This document shows, in pieces, positions 25,431 through 32,198 of a stretch of DNA of 38,747 nt. The DNA comes from a virus, in the IMG/VR virus record IMGVR_UViG_3300042691_001984, positions 1 to 38,747 of that record; one strand, written 5' to 3'. The stretch's first letter is position 1. Each line of letters begins with the position of its first letter. The notes below the pieces were generated by a model that did no database searches, was not told the origin of the DNA, and saw only the letters and a list, made by a program, of their open reading frames with translations. Position numbers and translations under genes: made by a program.

Positions 25431-25500
25431 TGGTATTTGCAACCGAAGCACCACCAAGCCCCGAAAACGGTGCGCCTGAGAACGGTGCTTGTGAAAACAT
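24580..25500 (-). CDS. Repeat tail protein, N-terminal part ending at an in-frame TGA
   Basis: The protein starts MFSQAPFSGAPFSGLGG, a short opening typical of environmental phage tail proteins. It then consists of 13 tandem 22-residue units of the form I-I-T-P-S-V-G-x-L-T-L-T-G-x-A-P-T-D-I-V-Q-T. The last unit reads APSLL and then TGA, where sister units read APSLLR with CGA. So a single C to T change would create the stop. The next unit continues in the same frame. The repeats should fold as a regular beta array, possibly a beta-solenoid or stacked blades in a tail fibre. If the stop is real, a 306-residue protein is made. Confidence 0.6.
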   Translation of the reverse strand: MFSQAPFSGAPFSGLGGASVANTNITPLVGALTLTGVAPSLRRQTIITPAAGALTITGAAPTDIVQTIITPAVRALTITGVAPTDIVQTIITPAVRALTITGVAPTDIVQTIITPSVGALTLTGAAPTDIVQTIITPSVGSLTLAGAAPTDIVQTIITPAVRALTLTGAAPTDIVQTIITPSVGALTLAGAAPTDIVQTIITPSVGSLTVAGVAPTVVRGTIITPAVRALTLTGIAPTAVTGPVITPSVGSLTLTGVAPTVVRGTVITPSVGSLTVTGAAPTDVIQTIITPSVGSLTTAGAAPSLL

Positions 25501-25522
25501 AGTTACCTCTCAATGCCCAACA

Positions 25523-25548
25523 GGGGGAAGGACAGAAGCCGTTCCCCC
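25523..25548 (-). other. Stem-loop in leader of the repeat tail gene
   Basis: GGGGGAA and TTCCCCC form a 7-bp stem with a 12-base loop that may pair further (GG/CC). There is no T-run, so it is not a simple terminator. It lies 23 bases upstream of the ATG of the repeat protein and could stabilise or control that mRNA. Confidence 0.4.
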
Positions 25549-25562
25549 AAGTATACGAGCAC

Positions 25563-25582
25563 TACCTTATTAGGTTAAGGTA
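25563..25582 (-). other. Stem-loop over the stop codon of the 152-residue tail gene
   Basis: TACCTTA and TAAGGTA pair perfectly (7 bp) around a 6-base loop and span the stop codon at 25570. Together with the next hairpin it fills the 69-base spacer before the repeat tail gene. An RNA processing or mRNA end-protection role is possible; no U-tract is present. Confidence 0.35.
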
Positions 25583-26028
25583 AATATGCCAGTAGCGGCT
25601 GGAAGGATAGTTAACGTGTTTGGTGAAGTAACTGTAAACTGGACGGTAGACAACGCACACCAGCACAATAATTTACCAGCGCCAGCACCAGTAGAGTTAC
25701 GGAGAATCGCATAACGTATGTTAGTTAGAGAAGCGCCAGATGCCGTGAAGGTTAAGCCAATAGTAGACATCGTGAACTTCATCTGTTTTGCAGATGCGCC
25801 AACAGTCCATTGCGCCGTTGCAGGGACAAGGTTACGTCCTCCAGCAACATAACCACCAGTAGCAGAAATCTCCGCCGTAATTTGCGCGTACGTACTAAGC
25901 GTAAATGTTGAAGCATTGCTCGATGTACGAGCTAACACCATCTTCACTACACCCGCACCGAGCGTAATTGTCCCGTTGCCAATGTATCTCTTGGCGTAGT
26001 TGTAAAGTTGCCATGCACTTGTAGCCAT
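25570..26028 (-). CDS. Tail protein, beta-sandwich type
   Basis: The 152-residue product starts MATSAWQLYNYAKRYIGNG, then VVKMVLARTSSNASTFTL, YAQITAEISATGGYVAGG and IRYAILRNSTG. The order (K-M-x-L, A-x-T-L, E-x-x-G-x-G-Y-x-x-G-G, A-x-x-Y/R) is shared with the 27465-27896 protein, so the two look like distant paralogues on either side of the methyltransferase gene. The family is common in short-tailed phages; a tail or spike-base role is likely. Confidence 0.6.
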   Translation of the reverse strand: MATSAWQLYNYAKRYIGNGTITLGAGVVKMVLARTSSNASTFTLSTYAQITAEISATGGYVAGGRNLVPATAQWTVGASAKQMKFTMSTIGLTFTASGASLTNIRYAILRNSTGAGAGKLLCWCALSTVQFTVTSPNTLTILPAATGIFTLT

Positions 26029-26029
26029 G

Positions 26030-27454
26030 TTAAATCTCCTTAATGTCAGCGTATGATGCGCCAGTTTCTAAAATATGGCGGAGAAGCCCACCATACACTT
26101 CCAACTCAATCTCATCGCCCATCATGCGGATAAGGTCGATAAATTCTTGTGCTTGCGAAATCATCCAAGGGTTGCAGTAGAAAATCTTTCCGCCCACATT
26201 TACTGGGGCGACTAGTTGTCCGTCATTTTCCTCTTGTTCATAAGCATGGTGTTTGCCATCTTCTAAACATGAATCGCATCCAAATAGGTGAAATCGCTTG
26301 AACCCTAGCATTCTAAACAAAGGGATCGCTCTAAGCAATACCGTAGAGCCGCCCGGAATGGGGAACCATTTGTCGTATTGTTCCGCAAGAATGTTGTTAA
26401 CCATCTCAGCACTTGTGTGCCAAATGTAAGTACGTTCTTTTGGTAACTTCTCAAACACAGATGGGTCACACTGGGATGCAATGAAATACTTGCAGTCATC
26501 AACGACATTCTCAACAAATCGCTTATTAAAGTCCCTGCCGTCTACCATTACAAAAGCAGAAGGTGTAACGCCGTTATCCAAGCAATATTGGTAGGCATTG
26601 TTGATTGCAACCAACTTAACGCCGTTTGCACGGAGTTCTTTAATCTTGTCCATATTCTCAGCAAGAGACGGCCCGCCTCCCACAATCATTACTTCAACAT
26701 CATTTGTTGGGTAAGGCTGTACTTGCTGAAAGCCCAGAGAAATGTTGTGTTTGACATTCGCTTTAACTTTTTCATCATCCAAGTTGATGACGCCAATATC
26801 TACAATGTCAGCACCAGAAGCCCATGCTGTTACATAGAACAAACAGTATCCATCACGCTCTTCAGACCAATGAATGATGCACTTGCGGTCATTAAACTTC
26901 TGCAACCACCACGAATAGGGTTGTACGGTTAGATGCAACTTATGCCCAACCAACTTACCCATGATGTCGTCTTCTGTGGCAATCTGGAAGAAAACGTGTT
27001 GACAAGCGGCCAAGCAGTTATCTAGCACACGGTCTACATGATGTGGGCGGATATGCTCCATAACATCTGTACAGAACCCATAGGCGGCGGATACTGGTAA
27101 TGGCTGGCTTAAATCTGCTTCCACAAAACGCATAGCGTGGCTTTGTGTTTTAAGCATGGGGACAATGTCTTCATCTAAGCAGTTGTCGGCAAAGTCAACC
27201 ATAGTGACATTTAACCCACCAAAGAACGCTAAATTCAAGGCCCCACGCCCTGTACCACAACCAAGGTCAATAACTGACGCGCCTTTTGGAGGCTTGGCTT
27301 GCGCTAAAAACTCTTGGGCAATCTGCTCTCCGGGGGCTACAACTCTGTATTCTGGACGACTCCACATCATCTTGTATAAATCTTTTTCTAACGGGCGATC
27401 GTTAGTGATTTTTACTTCTGGTGGGTCAGAAAGAACAGAGGAGAAGAAAGTCAT
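26030..27454 (-). CDS. SAM methyltransferase fused to DUF115 (MptE/Maf-like) domain
   Basis: The start at 27454 is chosen because AAGGGA lies 7 bases upstream and the previous stop is 10 bases away; a longer frame to 27550 lies inside the neighbouring gene. Of 474 residues, about 55-215 form a class I methyltransferase with VIDLGCGTG at 61-69, an acidic VD at 86-87 and CTDVMEHI at 128-135. Residues about 252-474 form a DUF115 domain: VMIVGGGPSL at 255-264, INNAYQYCL near 284, VDGRD at 304-308, and GGSTVLLRAIPLFRMLGF with FGCDSC to 396. DUF115 occurs in 6-hydroxymethylpterin pyrophosphokinases (MptE) and in Maf proteins that glycosylate flagellin with nonulosonic acids. In a tail-fibre cluster it may modify a glycan or a virion protein. 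The substrate is unknown. Confidence 0.75.
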   Translation of the reverse strand: MTFFSSVLSDPPEVKITNDRPLEKDLYKMMWSRPEYRVVAPGEQIAQEFLAQAKPPKGASVIDLGCGTGRGALNLAFFGGLNVTMVDFADNCLDEDIVPMLKTQSHAMRFVEADLSQPLPVSAAYGFCTDVMEHIRPHHVDRVLDNCLAACQHVFFQIATEDDIMGKLVGHKLHLTVQPYSWWLQKFNDRKCIIHWSEERDGYCLFYVTAWASGADIVDIGVINLDDEKVKANVKHNISLGFQQVQPYPTNDVEVMIVGGGPSLAENMDKIKELRANGVKLVAINNAYQYCLDNGVTPSAFVMVDGRDFNKRFVENVVDDCKYFIASQCDPSVFEKLPKERTYIWHTSAEMVNNILAEQYDKWFPIPGGSTVLLRAIPLFRMLGFKRFHLFGCDSCLEDGKHHAYEQEENDGQLVAPVNVGGKIFYCNPWMISQAQEFIDLIRMMGDEIELEVYGGLLRHILETGASYADIKEI

Positions 27455-27464
27455 GCGTTCCCTT

Positions 27465-27896
27465 TTAAGAAATACGAATAATCGCAGATGTATCAGTGAC
27501 TGCGGGGAATTGTACGGTAAATGTGGTAGTGCTGGTCTTATCCGCACCAAAATCTAACACACAAACTGCCCCATCAGCACCGGTTTTATAAATCAAAGCG
27601 CCCCTTGCGGTGATAGCTCCAGACCATGAGGCGTTGCTGAACGATATGTACGAGGTAGCCGCGCCAGTCTGATTGCCCGTAGTTGGGGCCTGCGATATGG
27701 TCAAAAGATTTCCACCGGGCGTATAGCCTGTAGCCACCACTTCACCAGTTGTTCCTGTGTAAGTAGTGGTAGTTGCATCAAGCGTTGCCGCGTTGGTGTA
27801 CAAAGCGATATAGAACGTGCCACTTGTAAAGTCAAACGAGCCATTCATCAAGCCCGTCTTAAACGTATTGCATGTCCAATTTCCTGTAAAAGCCAT
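27465..27896 (-). CDS. Tail protein, beta-sandwich type
   Basis: The 143-residue protein begins MAFTGNWTCNTFKTGLMNG and has FYIALYTNAATLDATTTTY, GEVVATGYTPGG, ARGALIYKTGADGAVCVL and DFGADK. It ends VQFPAVTDTSAIIRI. The ALYT-A-x-L...GTGY-x-x-GG...ALIY...DFG order is that of a widespread small phage tail or spike protein. The 25570-26028 protein shows the same pattern. It is the first gene after the adaptor in the tail module and directly precedes the methyltransferase-DUF115 gene. Confidence 0.65.
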   Translation of the reverse strand: MAFTGNWTCNTFKTGLMNGSFDFTSGTFYIALYTNAATLDATTTTYTGTTGEVVATGYTPGGNLLTISQAPTTGNQTGAATSYISFSNASWSGAITARGALIYKTGADGAVCVLDFGADKTSTTTFTVQFPAVTDTSAIIRIS

Positions 27897-27897
27897 C

Positions 27898-28818
27898 TCA
27901 GGTCACCGCCTGTCTATATTGACCAGAACGATACGCATCCTGACGCTCCATACCGTCGCCAAGGCGTTTAGCAAGTGCTAGTGCTTCCTTGTACTTACCA
28001 TCATATAGAGCCATCATATCCTGTTCGCCTTTTAGATATGTGTACGCCTCAACCAATGAGCCATAGAGTAAGACACTATCAAAGTTATCCCCCAGCCAAG
28101 TCTGCCCTGTGCTGTTAGAAACTGAATATACCGTACCAGTAAAAGTAGTGCCCGTGCCGCCGATATTTGCCACAGCCGCGCTTATGGCATCGCCAACCAC
28201 ATAGGATGAGCCACCCTGCGTAATAGTTACAGTGGTCACGAAACCACCAGATACCACAATAGTGGCTAACGCACTGCTACCAGAACCACCAGTCAACGGC
28301 ACGTTGTAATAAGTTCCAGCCGTCAAACTACCACCCGGAGTTACGAGCGATACCAAGGTGATCACACCTTGAACAATGGTTGCTGGATAGTAGTAATAGT
28401 GCAGTTCTACGTCATATGCGGCATTTGGAGTCGGCCCAAGAATGAAAGACAACTCATTAGTGATTTCGCCCCCACTAATAGTTGGGCCAAACAATCCGTA
28501 GTACTTAGGAGCGCCCACGTCGGTAGTTGGGTTTGGGTACGCCTGACGTATGAAGTTCACATCTTTGTTTAGCAGGTACTCGTAGTTACCGCTGGCGTCA
28601 ATCACAGCCATTGAATAGGTAGCTAGATAGTCGTTTGGGGCTGACAAATACGGGCTTGCAGAAGTCAAAGTACCTGTTACGTTTTTGCGTAACGATGGAA
28701 ACTGAACCGTGTTGTAAATGCGCTGCTCTGCCTGCGTAATGAACGTATTCATATCCGCAACGTCAAAAGTATTCTCCGTGTAATCGGAGATCGCAGTTAC
28801 AAGCTGGCTGTAGTTCAT
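27898..28818 (-). CDS. Tail adaptor / tubular-like protein with inserted beta module
   Basis: Residues 1-155 and 225-306 form a helical and beta fold with NTFITQAEQRIYNTVQFPSL, LNKDVNFIRQAYPNP, VELHYYYYPATI, then LLYGSLVEAYTYLKGEQDMM and YDGKYKEALALAKRLGDG. This matches podovirus adaptor or tail tubular proteins (T7 gp11, P22 gp4 like). Residues about 158-224 are a Gly/Thr-rich insert (GGSLTAGTYYNVPLTGGSG ... GGSSYVVGD) absent from the core pattern. It likely sits at the portal-tail joint. Its start overlaps the stop of the previous gene as ATGA. Confidence 0.65.
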   Translation of the reverse strand: MNYSQLVTAISDYTENTFDVADMNTFITQAEQRIYNTVQFPSLRKNVTGTLTSASPYLSAPNDYLATYSMAVIDASGNYEYLLNKDVNFIRQAYPNPTTDVGAPKYYGLFGPTISGGEITNELSFILGPTPNAAYDVELHYYYYPATIVQGVITLVSLVTPGGSLTAGTYYNVPLTGGSGSSALATIVVSGGFVTTVTITQGGSSYVVGDAISAAVANIGGTGTTFTGTVYSVSNSTGQTWLGDNFDSVLLYGSLVEAYTYLKGEQDMMALYDGKYKEALALAKRLGDGMERQDAYRSGQYRQAVT

Positions 28819-29081
28819 GCCATCGGACCCCGTGCCATCAAGCCTTTAGTAGCCGCGCCAGTACCACGGACTTTGATGCCGTCGGTCTTTGTTGGCTCGT
28901 TACCAGCAGAAATACTGTACTGTCCAACGCTTGCATCAGACGTGTCTAATCTGCTACGGTTTGGCTCTTTGCCGGGGTTCTCTTGAACCTTAACGCCTTT
29001 ACCAGACATGTTGTGTGGTTCAGCGTAGACACTGGCGGAGCCAATCTCTTTACCGCCTTTTTTCATGCTAAAAGTAGCCAT
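28815..29081 (-). CDS. Small basic virion-module protein
   Basis: The 88-residue protein opens MATFSMKKGGKEIGSASVY and ends GIKVRGTGAATKGLMARG. The end loosely resembles the ADG...KGKTKGR ending of its neighbours. It is polar, Lys/Gly-rich and probably disordered. The function is unknown. It is coupled to the adaptor gene by an ATGA overlap and to the gene before it by sharing a base. Confidence 0.55.
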   Translation of the reverse strand: MATFSMKKGGKEIGSASVYAEPHNMSGKGVKVQENPGKEPNRSRLDTSDASVGQYSISAGNEPTKTDGIKVRGTGAATKGLMARGPMA

Positions 29082-29266
29082 TATTTGCCCCTTTGGTTCG
29101 CAACGCGAGCCATGTTACGACCCATAGACTTCATCATCTCGCCTGTCACTCCGCCCTTTTTGAGCTTAGTCATAGGCTTGCCGGGATGCAGTTTCTTCTC
29201 GTGCTTGTGCACGGCACCTGCGATCATTTTCTTGTCTTGCTTTAAGTCTGCTTTATCCATATTCAA
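29081..29266 (-). CDS. Small Lys-rich protein (HKHEKKLHPGKP type)
   Basis: The 61-residue product has KKMIAGAVHKHEKKLHPGK, then TKLKKGGVTGEMMKSMG and RNMARVANQRG. The HKHEK-x-x-HPGKP and GRN-x-AR-x-x-NQ elements are recognisable from other phage head-tail modules. It is very basic with several His residues, so it could bind DNA or metal. A virion or scaffold role is inferred from context. Confidence 0.55.
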   Translation of the reverse strand: MNMDKADLKQDKKMIAGAVHKHEKKLHPGKPMTKLKKGGVTGEMMKSMGRNMARVANQRGK

Positions 29267-29269
29267 CTC

Positions 29270-29659
29270 CTAAGTTGTTGCTATCGTAACTGTACCAAGT
29301 TGTACAACCAAATTCAAATTGTTTGGCGTCAATGACGCATCAAAACTACTCGCCCCGCCTACTGGTGCCCAACCCCATTGAAAGATTCGGCTACCACCAC
29401 CAGAATACCCATCTGCTAACAGACCAGAAATCACATAACTCCGATCAGGGCGTGGATTTCTCAACGCCTGTGGGTCGTCCACGGGGAACATACCCAACTG
29501 CAACTGCGGATGGTCTGGGTCCCAGCACTCTGGGCACACCAACAAGTTGTAGTTCTTTAACTTGATAATCTCAGTCTTCAGAACCTTCAACTTAAACCGC
29601 TGACCACAACGGTCACACTCCGAAATTGCATTCTTGCCGGAAGCAAAACGATTACCCAT
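29270..29659 (-). CDS. Zinc-ribbon virion-module protein
   Basis: The 129-residue protein starts MGNRFASGKNAISECDRCG and has a four-Cys zinc site: C15, C18, C42 and C45 (CDRC...CPECW). It is followed by DPDHPQLQLGMFPVDDPQAL and RNPRPD. This layout is widespread in phage structural gene clusters. The C-terminal part is Gly/Ser-rich with a short beta end. It may bind another head-tail protein or DNA; the exact role is unknown. Its start and the previous stop share base 29659. Confidence 0.6.
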   Translation of the reverse strand: MGNRFASGKNAISECDRCGQRFKLKVLKTEIIKLKNYNLLVCPECWDPDHPQLQLGMFPVDDPQALRNPRPDRSYVISGLLADGYSGGGSRIFQWGWAPVGGASSFDASLTPNNLNLVVQLGTVTIATT

Positions 29660-30072
29660 TAGATAACCCTGCCTCTCGTTCTACCTCTTGCAGCAACCCC
29701 ATCCGCACGGCTAGAAGCAGTTACTTTACCGCCTTTTTTCTTAGGGGTTGGCATTCTCAACTCCGTTGACCCGGCAAAAGGACTTTTCCCACTCTTTTTT
29801 CTTGTGCGTGCCCACGATTCCGCTTTATCGTATATCTCATCCGTAGGCTTTTTGTCTGCTAAAAGATGGTCAAGTTCTTTCTTTGTTAGCGTTGGAACAA
29901 CAAGTGGATATTCTCCCTCGTCATTTTCAGAGGATATTTCAGTTGCAGTGCGCCCACTTTTAGTTGACAAGCCGCCAAAATACCCTTTACCTTTTACACC
30001 TTCACCAGAATGACGAAGCCCATAAGGAGCTAACCCTTCATCCCCGCTAAACTGTTTTAATCCAGTTGCCAC
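29659..30072 (-). CDS. Virion-module protein with C-terminal ADG...RGRTRGR tag
   Basis: The 137-residue protein has GLRHSGEGVKGKGYFGGL, EYPLVVPTLTKKELDHLL, AESWARTRKKSGKSPFAG and a C-terminal KKGGKVTASSRADGVAARG, then RTRGRVI. The body with Y-P-L-V-V-P-T-L-T is a known small phage family. The end is the tag shared with the proteins at 31977, 32199 and 32865. It may be packaged in the virion. The function of the tag is not known. Confidence 0.6.
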   Translation of the reverse strand: MATGLKQFSGDEGLAPYGLRHSGEGVKGKGYFGGLSTKSGRTATEISSENDEGEYPLVVPTLTKKELDHLLADKKPTDEIYDKAESWARTRKKSGKSPFAGSTELRMPTPKKKGGKVTASSRADGVAARGRTRGRVI

Positions 30073-30074
30073 GA

Positions 30075-31019
30075 CTACCTCCCGATGTAGGTCTGTCTAG
30101 GAACCAAACGCAATGCTGCCTTCTCATGATCTTCGTATGCTGCCAATTCCCATGCCTCGTCATACTGTTGCTTCAATAAGCCAATCCGCTCCATGCCCTG
30201 CGGAATCTTGCCAGCGATGTAGTACGACAGACCAGCCGCCATACAAGGAATGAATCTAAACGGCACGTCCATGATGTTCACACCGCCACCTGCGTCCTGC
30301 GTGCGGCGTAGACGCCAATACACAAATGTATATGGTTGCGAGTTGTCAGGGGTAGGCCAAACAGTTATGGCTGGCACTTGTTGCCAGTACACAGTAGCCG
30401 CAGCGCTGTGCCCTGTAGCGATCGTGTTTTGCTGACCACGGAAACAGTTGTACAACGTACCGCTGACAGCGTTTGTATTTTGAGTTATATACCCGTAATT
30501 GATAATCTCATCATCAATCTTTACAAACCCAGATGCGGGTAAACCCGTAACATCGCTCAACACGATTGTGTCTGATGTATCTGTAATTGTTGTGGTTAGC
30601 GTAGAAGAAACAGGGCTAGTCTGCCCGTTGTAGCGCTGAATCCAAACCTGAATAGGTCTGGCTTGGGTTAACTTGTTCGGGATCGTAGCGTAGGTAGAAA
30701 CGCTAATCCGCGTGATTGTCAGGTCGGCTTGGTTAGCCGTGTTGTTTGCATCTGTACGAATCAGATGCTCAAGCAAGTCAATCGTATCGTTTGGCAGGGG
30801 GTATGTGTTCTGACCGGGAACGAGAGTGATAGACCCCGTCTCAATAGTCCACATATTGATGCCACGGTTTGCCCAATCAGCAAACATGATGTTGAGGCTA
30901 CGACGTGCAGTACGCAGGTCGTATCCAGTACGCAGTTCACTACCGGCGCGTTCAAACGCCTCCTCGACCAACTCGGTGAGGTCAAGGTTAAAGCCATATG
31001 CGCCAGATGTATTAGCCAT
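30075..31019 (-). CDS. Head-tail adaptor (P22 gp4-like) with inserted beta module
   Basis: The N-terminal part has LTELVEEAFERAGSELRTG, YDLRTARRSLNIMFADW and ANRGINMWTIE, which is strongly typical of podovirus adaptor or tail accessory proteins. An inserted beta domain lies near residues 143-216 (VLSDVTGLPASGFVKIDDE, LYNCFRGQQNTIATGHSA). The C-terminal part (FIPCMAAGLSYYIAGKI ... LKQQYDEAWELAAYEDHEK) is helical. With the 27898-28818 protein it makes two adaptor-like rings, as expected for a short tail. Confidence 0.7.
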   Translation of the reverse strand: MANTSGAYGFNLDLTELVEEAFERAGSELRTGYDLRTARRSLNIMFADWANRGINMWTIETGSITLVPGQNTYPLPNDTIDLLEHLIRTDANNTANQADLTITRISVSTYATIPNKLTQARPIQVWIQRYNGQTSPVSSTLTTTITDTSDTIVLSDVTGLPASGFVKIDDEIINYGYITQNTNAVSGTLYNCFRGQQNTIATGHSAAATVYWQQVPAITVWPTPDNSQPYTFVYWRLRRTQDAGGGVNIMDVPFRFIPCMAAGLSYYIAGKIPQGMERIGLLKQQYDEAWELAAYEDHEKAALRLVPRQTYIGR

Positions 31020-31258
31020 TATCTAAAGCCTGCTGTTTTCTTTGCTATGCCTTTAGGCTGTGCTACGAATTGTTTTCCGGCTTTTTTGCCAGCGCGTTTC
31101 GCACGCGTTGTTGCAGCGTACTCAGCAGGGCTGAGACTTTTGATCGCAGCTTCTGGAAGGTATCGCTCACCTGTTTTACTAGACGGTTTTCCACTTTTGG
31201 TTCTCCATTTTTGGTCACCCCAGTTTTTTAAGGACTGCTGTGGCGCTTTAAGTGCCAT
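31019..31258 (-). CDS. DUF5872-like small basic protein
   Basis: The start at 31258 (MALKAPQQSLKNWGDQKWR) is preferred over 31273 because GGGAG lies at a good distance and the overlap with the HNH gene stays short (11 bases). An ATG at 31264 is also possible. The protein continues TKSGKPSSKTGERYLPEA, SPAEYAATTRAKRAGKKAG and KQFVAQPKGIAKKTAG. That order is that of DUF5872-type proteins, which are Lys-rich and occur widely in phages and bacteria. DNA or RNA binding is plausible. The family call is by eye. Confidence 0.6.
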   Translation of the reverse strand: MALKAPQQSLKNWGDQKWRTKSGKPSSKTGERYLPEAAIKSLSPAEYAATTRAKRAGKKAGKQFVAQPKGIAKKTAGFR

Positions 31259-31706
31259 TTCCATAGCTCCCAAACGCTTCTAAATATTCTAATGCGTTAT
31301 GTAGTACTGCGGGATCGTCTTTAAACATGCCCAAAGCACGATTACACTGCTTACACAATACACCGCGAAACTCTCCGGTATCGTGGTTGTGATCTATTGC
31401 GCTGTCAATTAACGTAATTTCTACCTTACAAATTGCGCAACAACCTTCTTGCCGTTCATACCGCTCAACAAGCTGTTCTGGAGTTATTCCACGGCGACTA
31501 CATCTCTTAGCCAATGTCCACGGGTCTTTTTCTCGGTAATCTGCGATTCGATGTTGGTTATCTTCAGCCCAATCTTTATGTCGTTTGTATAGACAAGTAT
31601 TGCAATGACTTTTGTACAGATGCGCCAGTTGACCGCCACGGCTGCGAAAAGCAGATAGCTGTTTTGTTTCTCCACAATCCGTACAAGTCTTAGTGGCCTC
31701 AGTCAC
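31248..31706 (-). CDS. HNH nuclease, recombination endonuclease VII family
   Basis: A GTG at 31706 is preferred: it overlaps the upstream stop (GTGACTGA), has a G-rich ribosome site, and gives the normal opening MTEATKTCTDCG. A TTG at 31742 would lengthen it into the neighbour. Of 152 residues, an N-terminal zinc ribbon has C8, C11, C35 and C38. The C-terminal endonuclease VII fold has zinc ligands C90, C93, C118 and C121 with catalytic DHNH at 105-108 (AIDHNHDTGEFRGVLC). It could resolve DNA branches for packaging or act as a free-standing homing nuclease. Its place among small virion genes favours a homing origin. Confidence 0.75.
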   Translation of the reverse strand: MTEATKTCTDCGETKQLSAFRSRGGQLAHLYKSHCNTCLYKRHKDWAEDNQHRIADYREKDPWTLAKRCSRRGITPEQLVERYERQEGCCAICKVEITLIDSAIDHNHDTGEFRGVLCKQCNRALGMFKDDPAVLHNALEYLEAFGSYGNGT

Positions 31707-31974
31707 GGTAGCCCCCGCCCGCTGCTTTATATTTTTTAGCAACTAATTGGCTTTTACGTGCTGACCATTGTCCTGCACCTGTGCCCTGCGTTGCTGCGGC
31801 CTTCACCTGAGACACAATCCGCTTGCGCAGACTGGGTTTTGTGTAGTTGCCAGCGGCGTTAACTTTCCCGCCCTCAGCATATTGTGTGAAGTCGGTGTCA
31901 TCCCTTCGGGCAGTTCTTTTACCCTTGGGCATCTTGGAGGGGCTGATAGCGCCCATACCGCGACTTGACATCAT
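31699..31974 (-). CDS. Small basic virion-module protein (YAEGGKVNAAGNYTKP type)
   Basis: The 91-residue product has MGAISPSKMPKGKRTARRD, YAEGGKVNAAGNYTKPSLR, KRIVSQVKAAATQGTG and GQWSARKSQLVAKKYKAAGG. These elements are recognisable from other phage capsid-tail regions. YAEGGKVN echoes the GG-motifs of the ejection proteins. The ATG at 31971 is an equal alternative start. It is probably a packaged or DNA-associated protein; the role is unproven. Confidence 0.6.
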   Translation of the reverse strand: MMSSRGMGAISPSKMPKGKRTARRDDTDFTQYAEGGKVNAAGNYTKPSLRKRIVSQVKAAATQGTGAGQWSARKSQLVAKKYKAAGGGYRD

Positions 31975-31976
31975 AG

Positions 31977-32189
31977 TTACATCATCTTCCCACGGGTTTT
32001 ACCCTTAGTGCAACATCCGTCTGCACGAGAAGAGGCAGAGCCACCAGCAGCTTTTTTGACTACCTTTGGAGCAGGTTTAGGCGCGGGTTCTTTTTCAACC
32101 CTAATGCCACTACCGGGTTCTGCGGGTTTAGGGCCTGTGCGAACAGGTTCGTCTACTGGGGTGTAGTCTGGGTATTTAACATCTGCCAT
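31977..32189 (-). CDS. Small Pro-rich protein with ADG...KGKTRGK tag
   Basis: The 70-residue protein has a Pro-rich, disordered body (DYTPVDEPVRTGPKPAEPG ... EPAPKPAPKVVKK) and ends AAGGSASSRADGCCTKG plus KTRGKMM. The body is unlike its neighbours while the end is nearly the same, so the tag seems to be a module. The function is unknown. Two adjacent Cys in the tag are unusual. Confidence 0.6.
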   Translation of the reverse strand: MADVKYPDYTPVDEPVRTGPKPAEPGSGIRVEKEPAPKPAPKVVKKAAGGSASSRADGCCTKGKTRGKMM

Positions 32190-32198
32190 GACCGTTCC

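Noticed and set aside
27455-27550. Longer N-terminus for the methyltransferase-DUF115 protein
   Set aside because: The extra 32 residues lie within the neighbouring tail gene, lack a ribosome site and have unlike composition.
31707-31742. TTG start for the HNH nuclease
   Set aside because: The GTG at 31706 has a better ribosome site and begins exactly at the zinc-ribbon opening.
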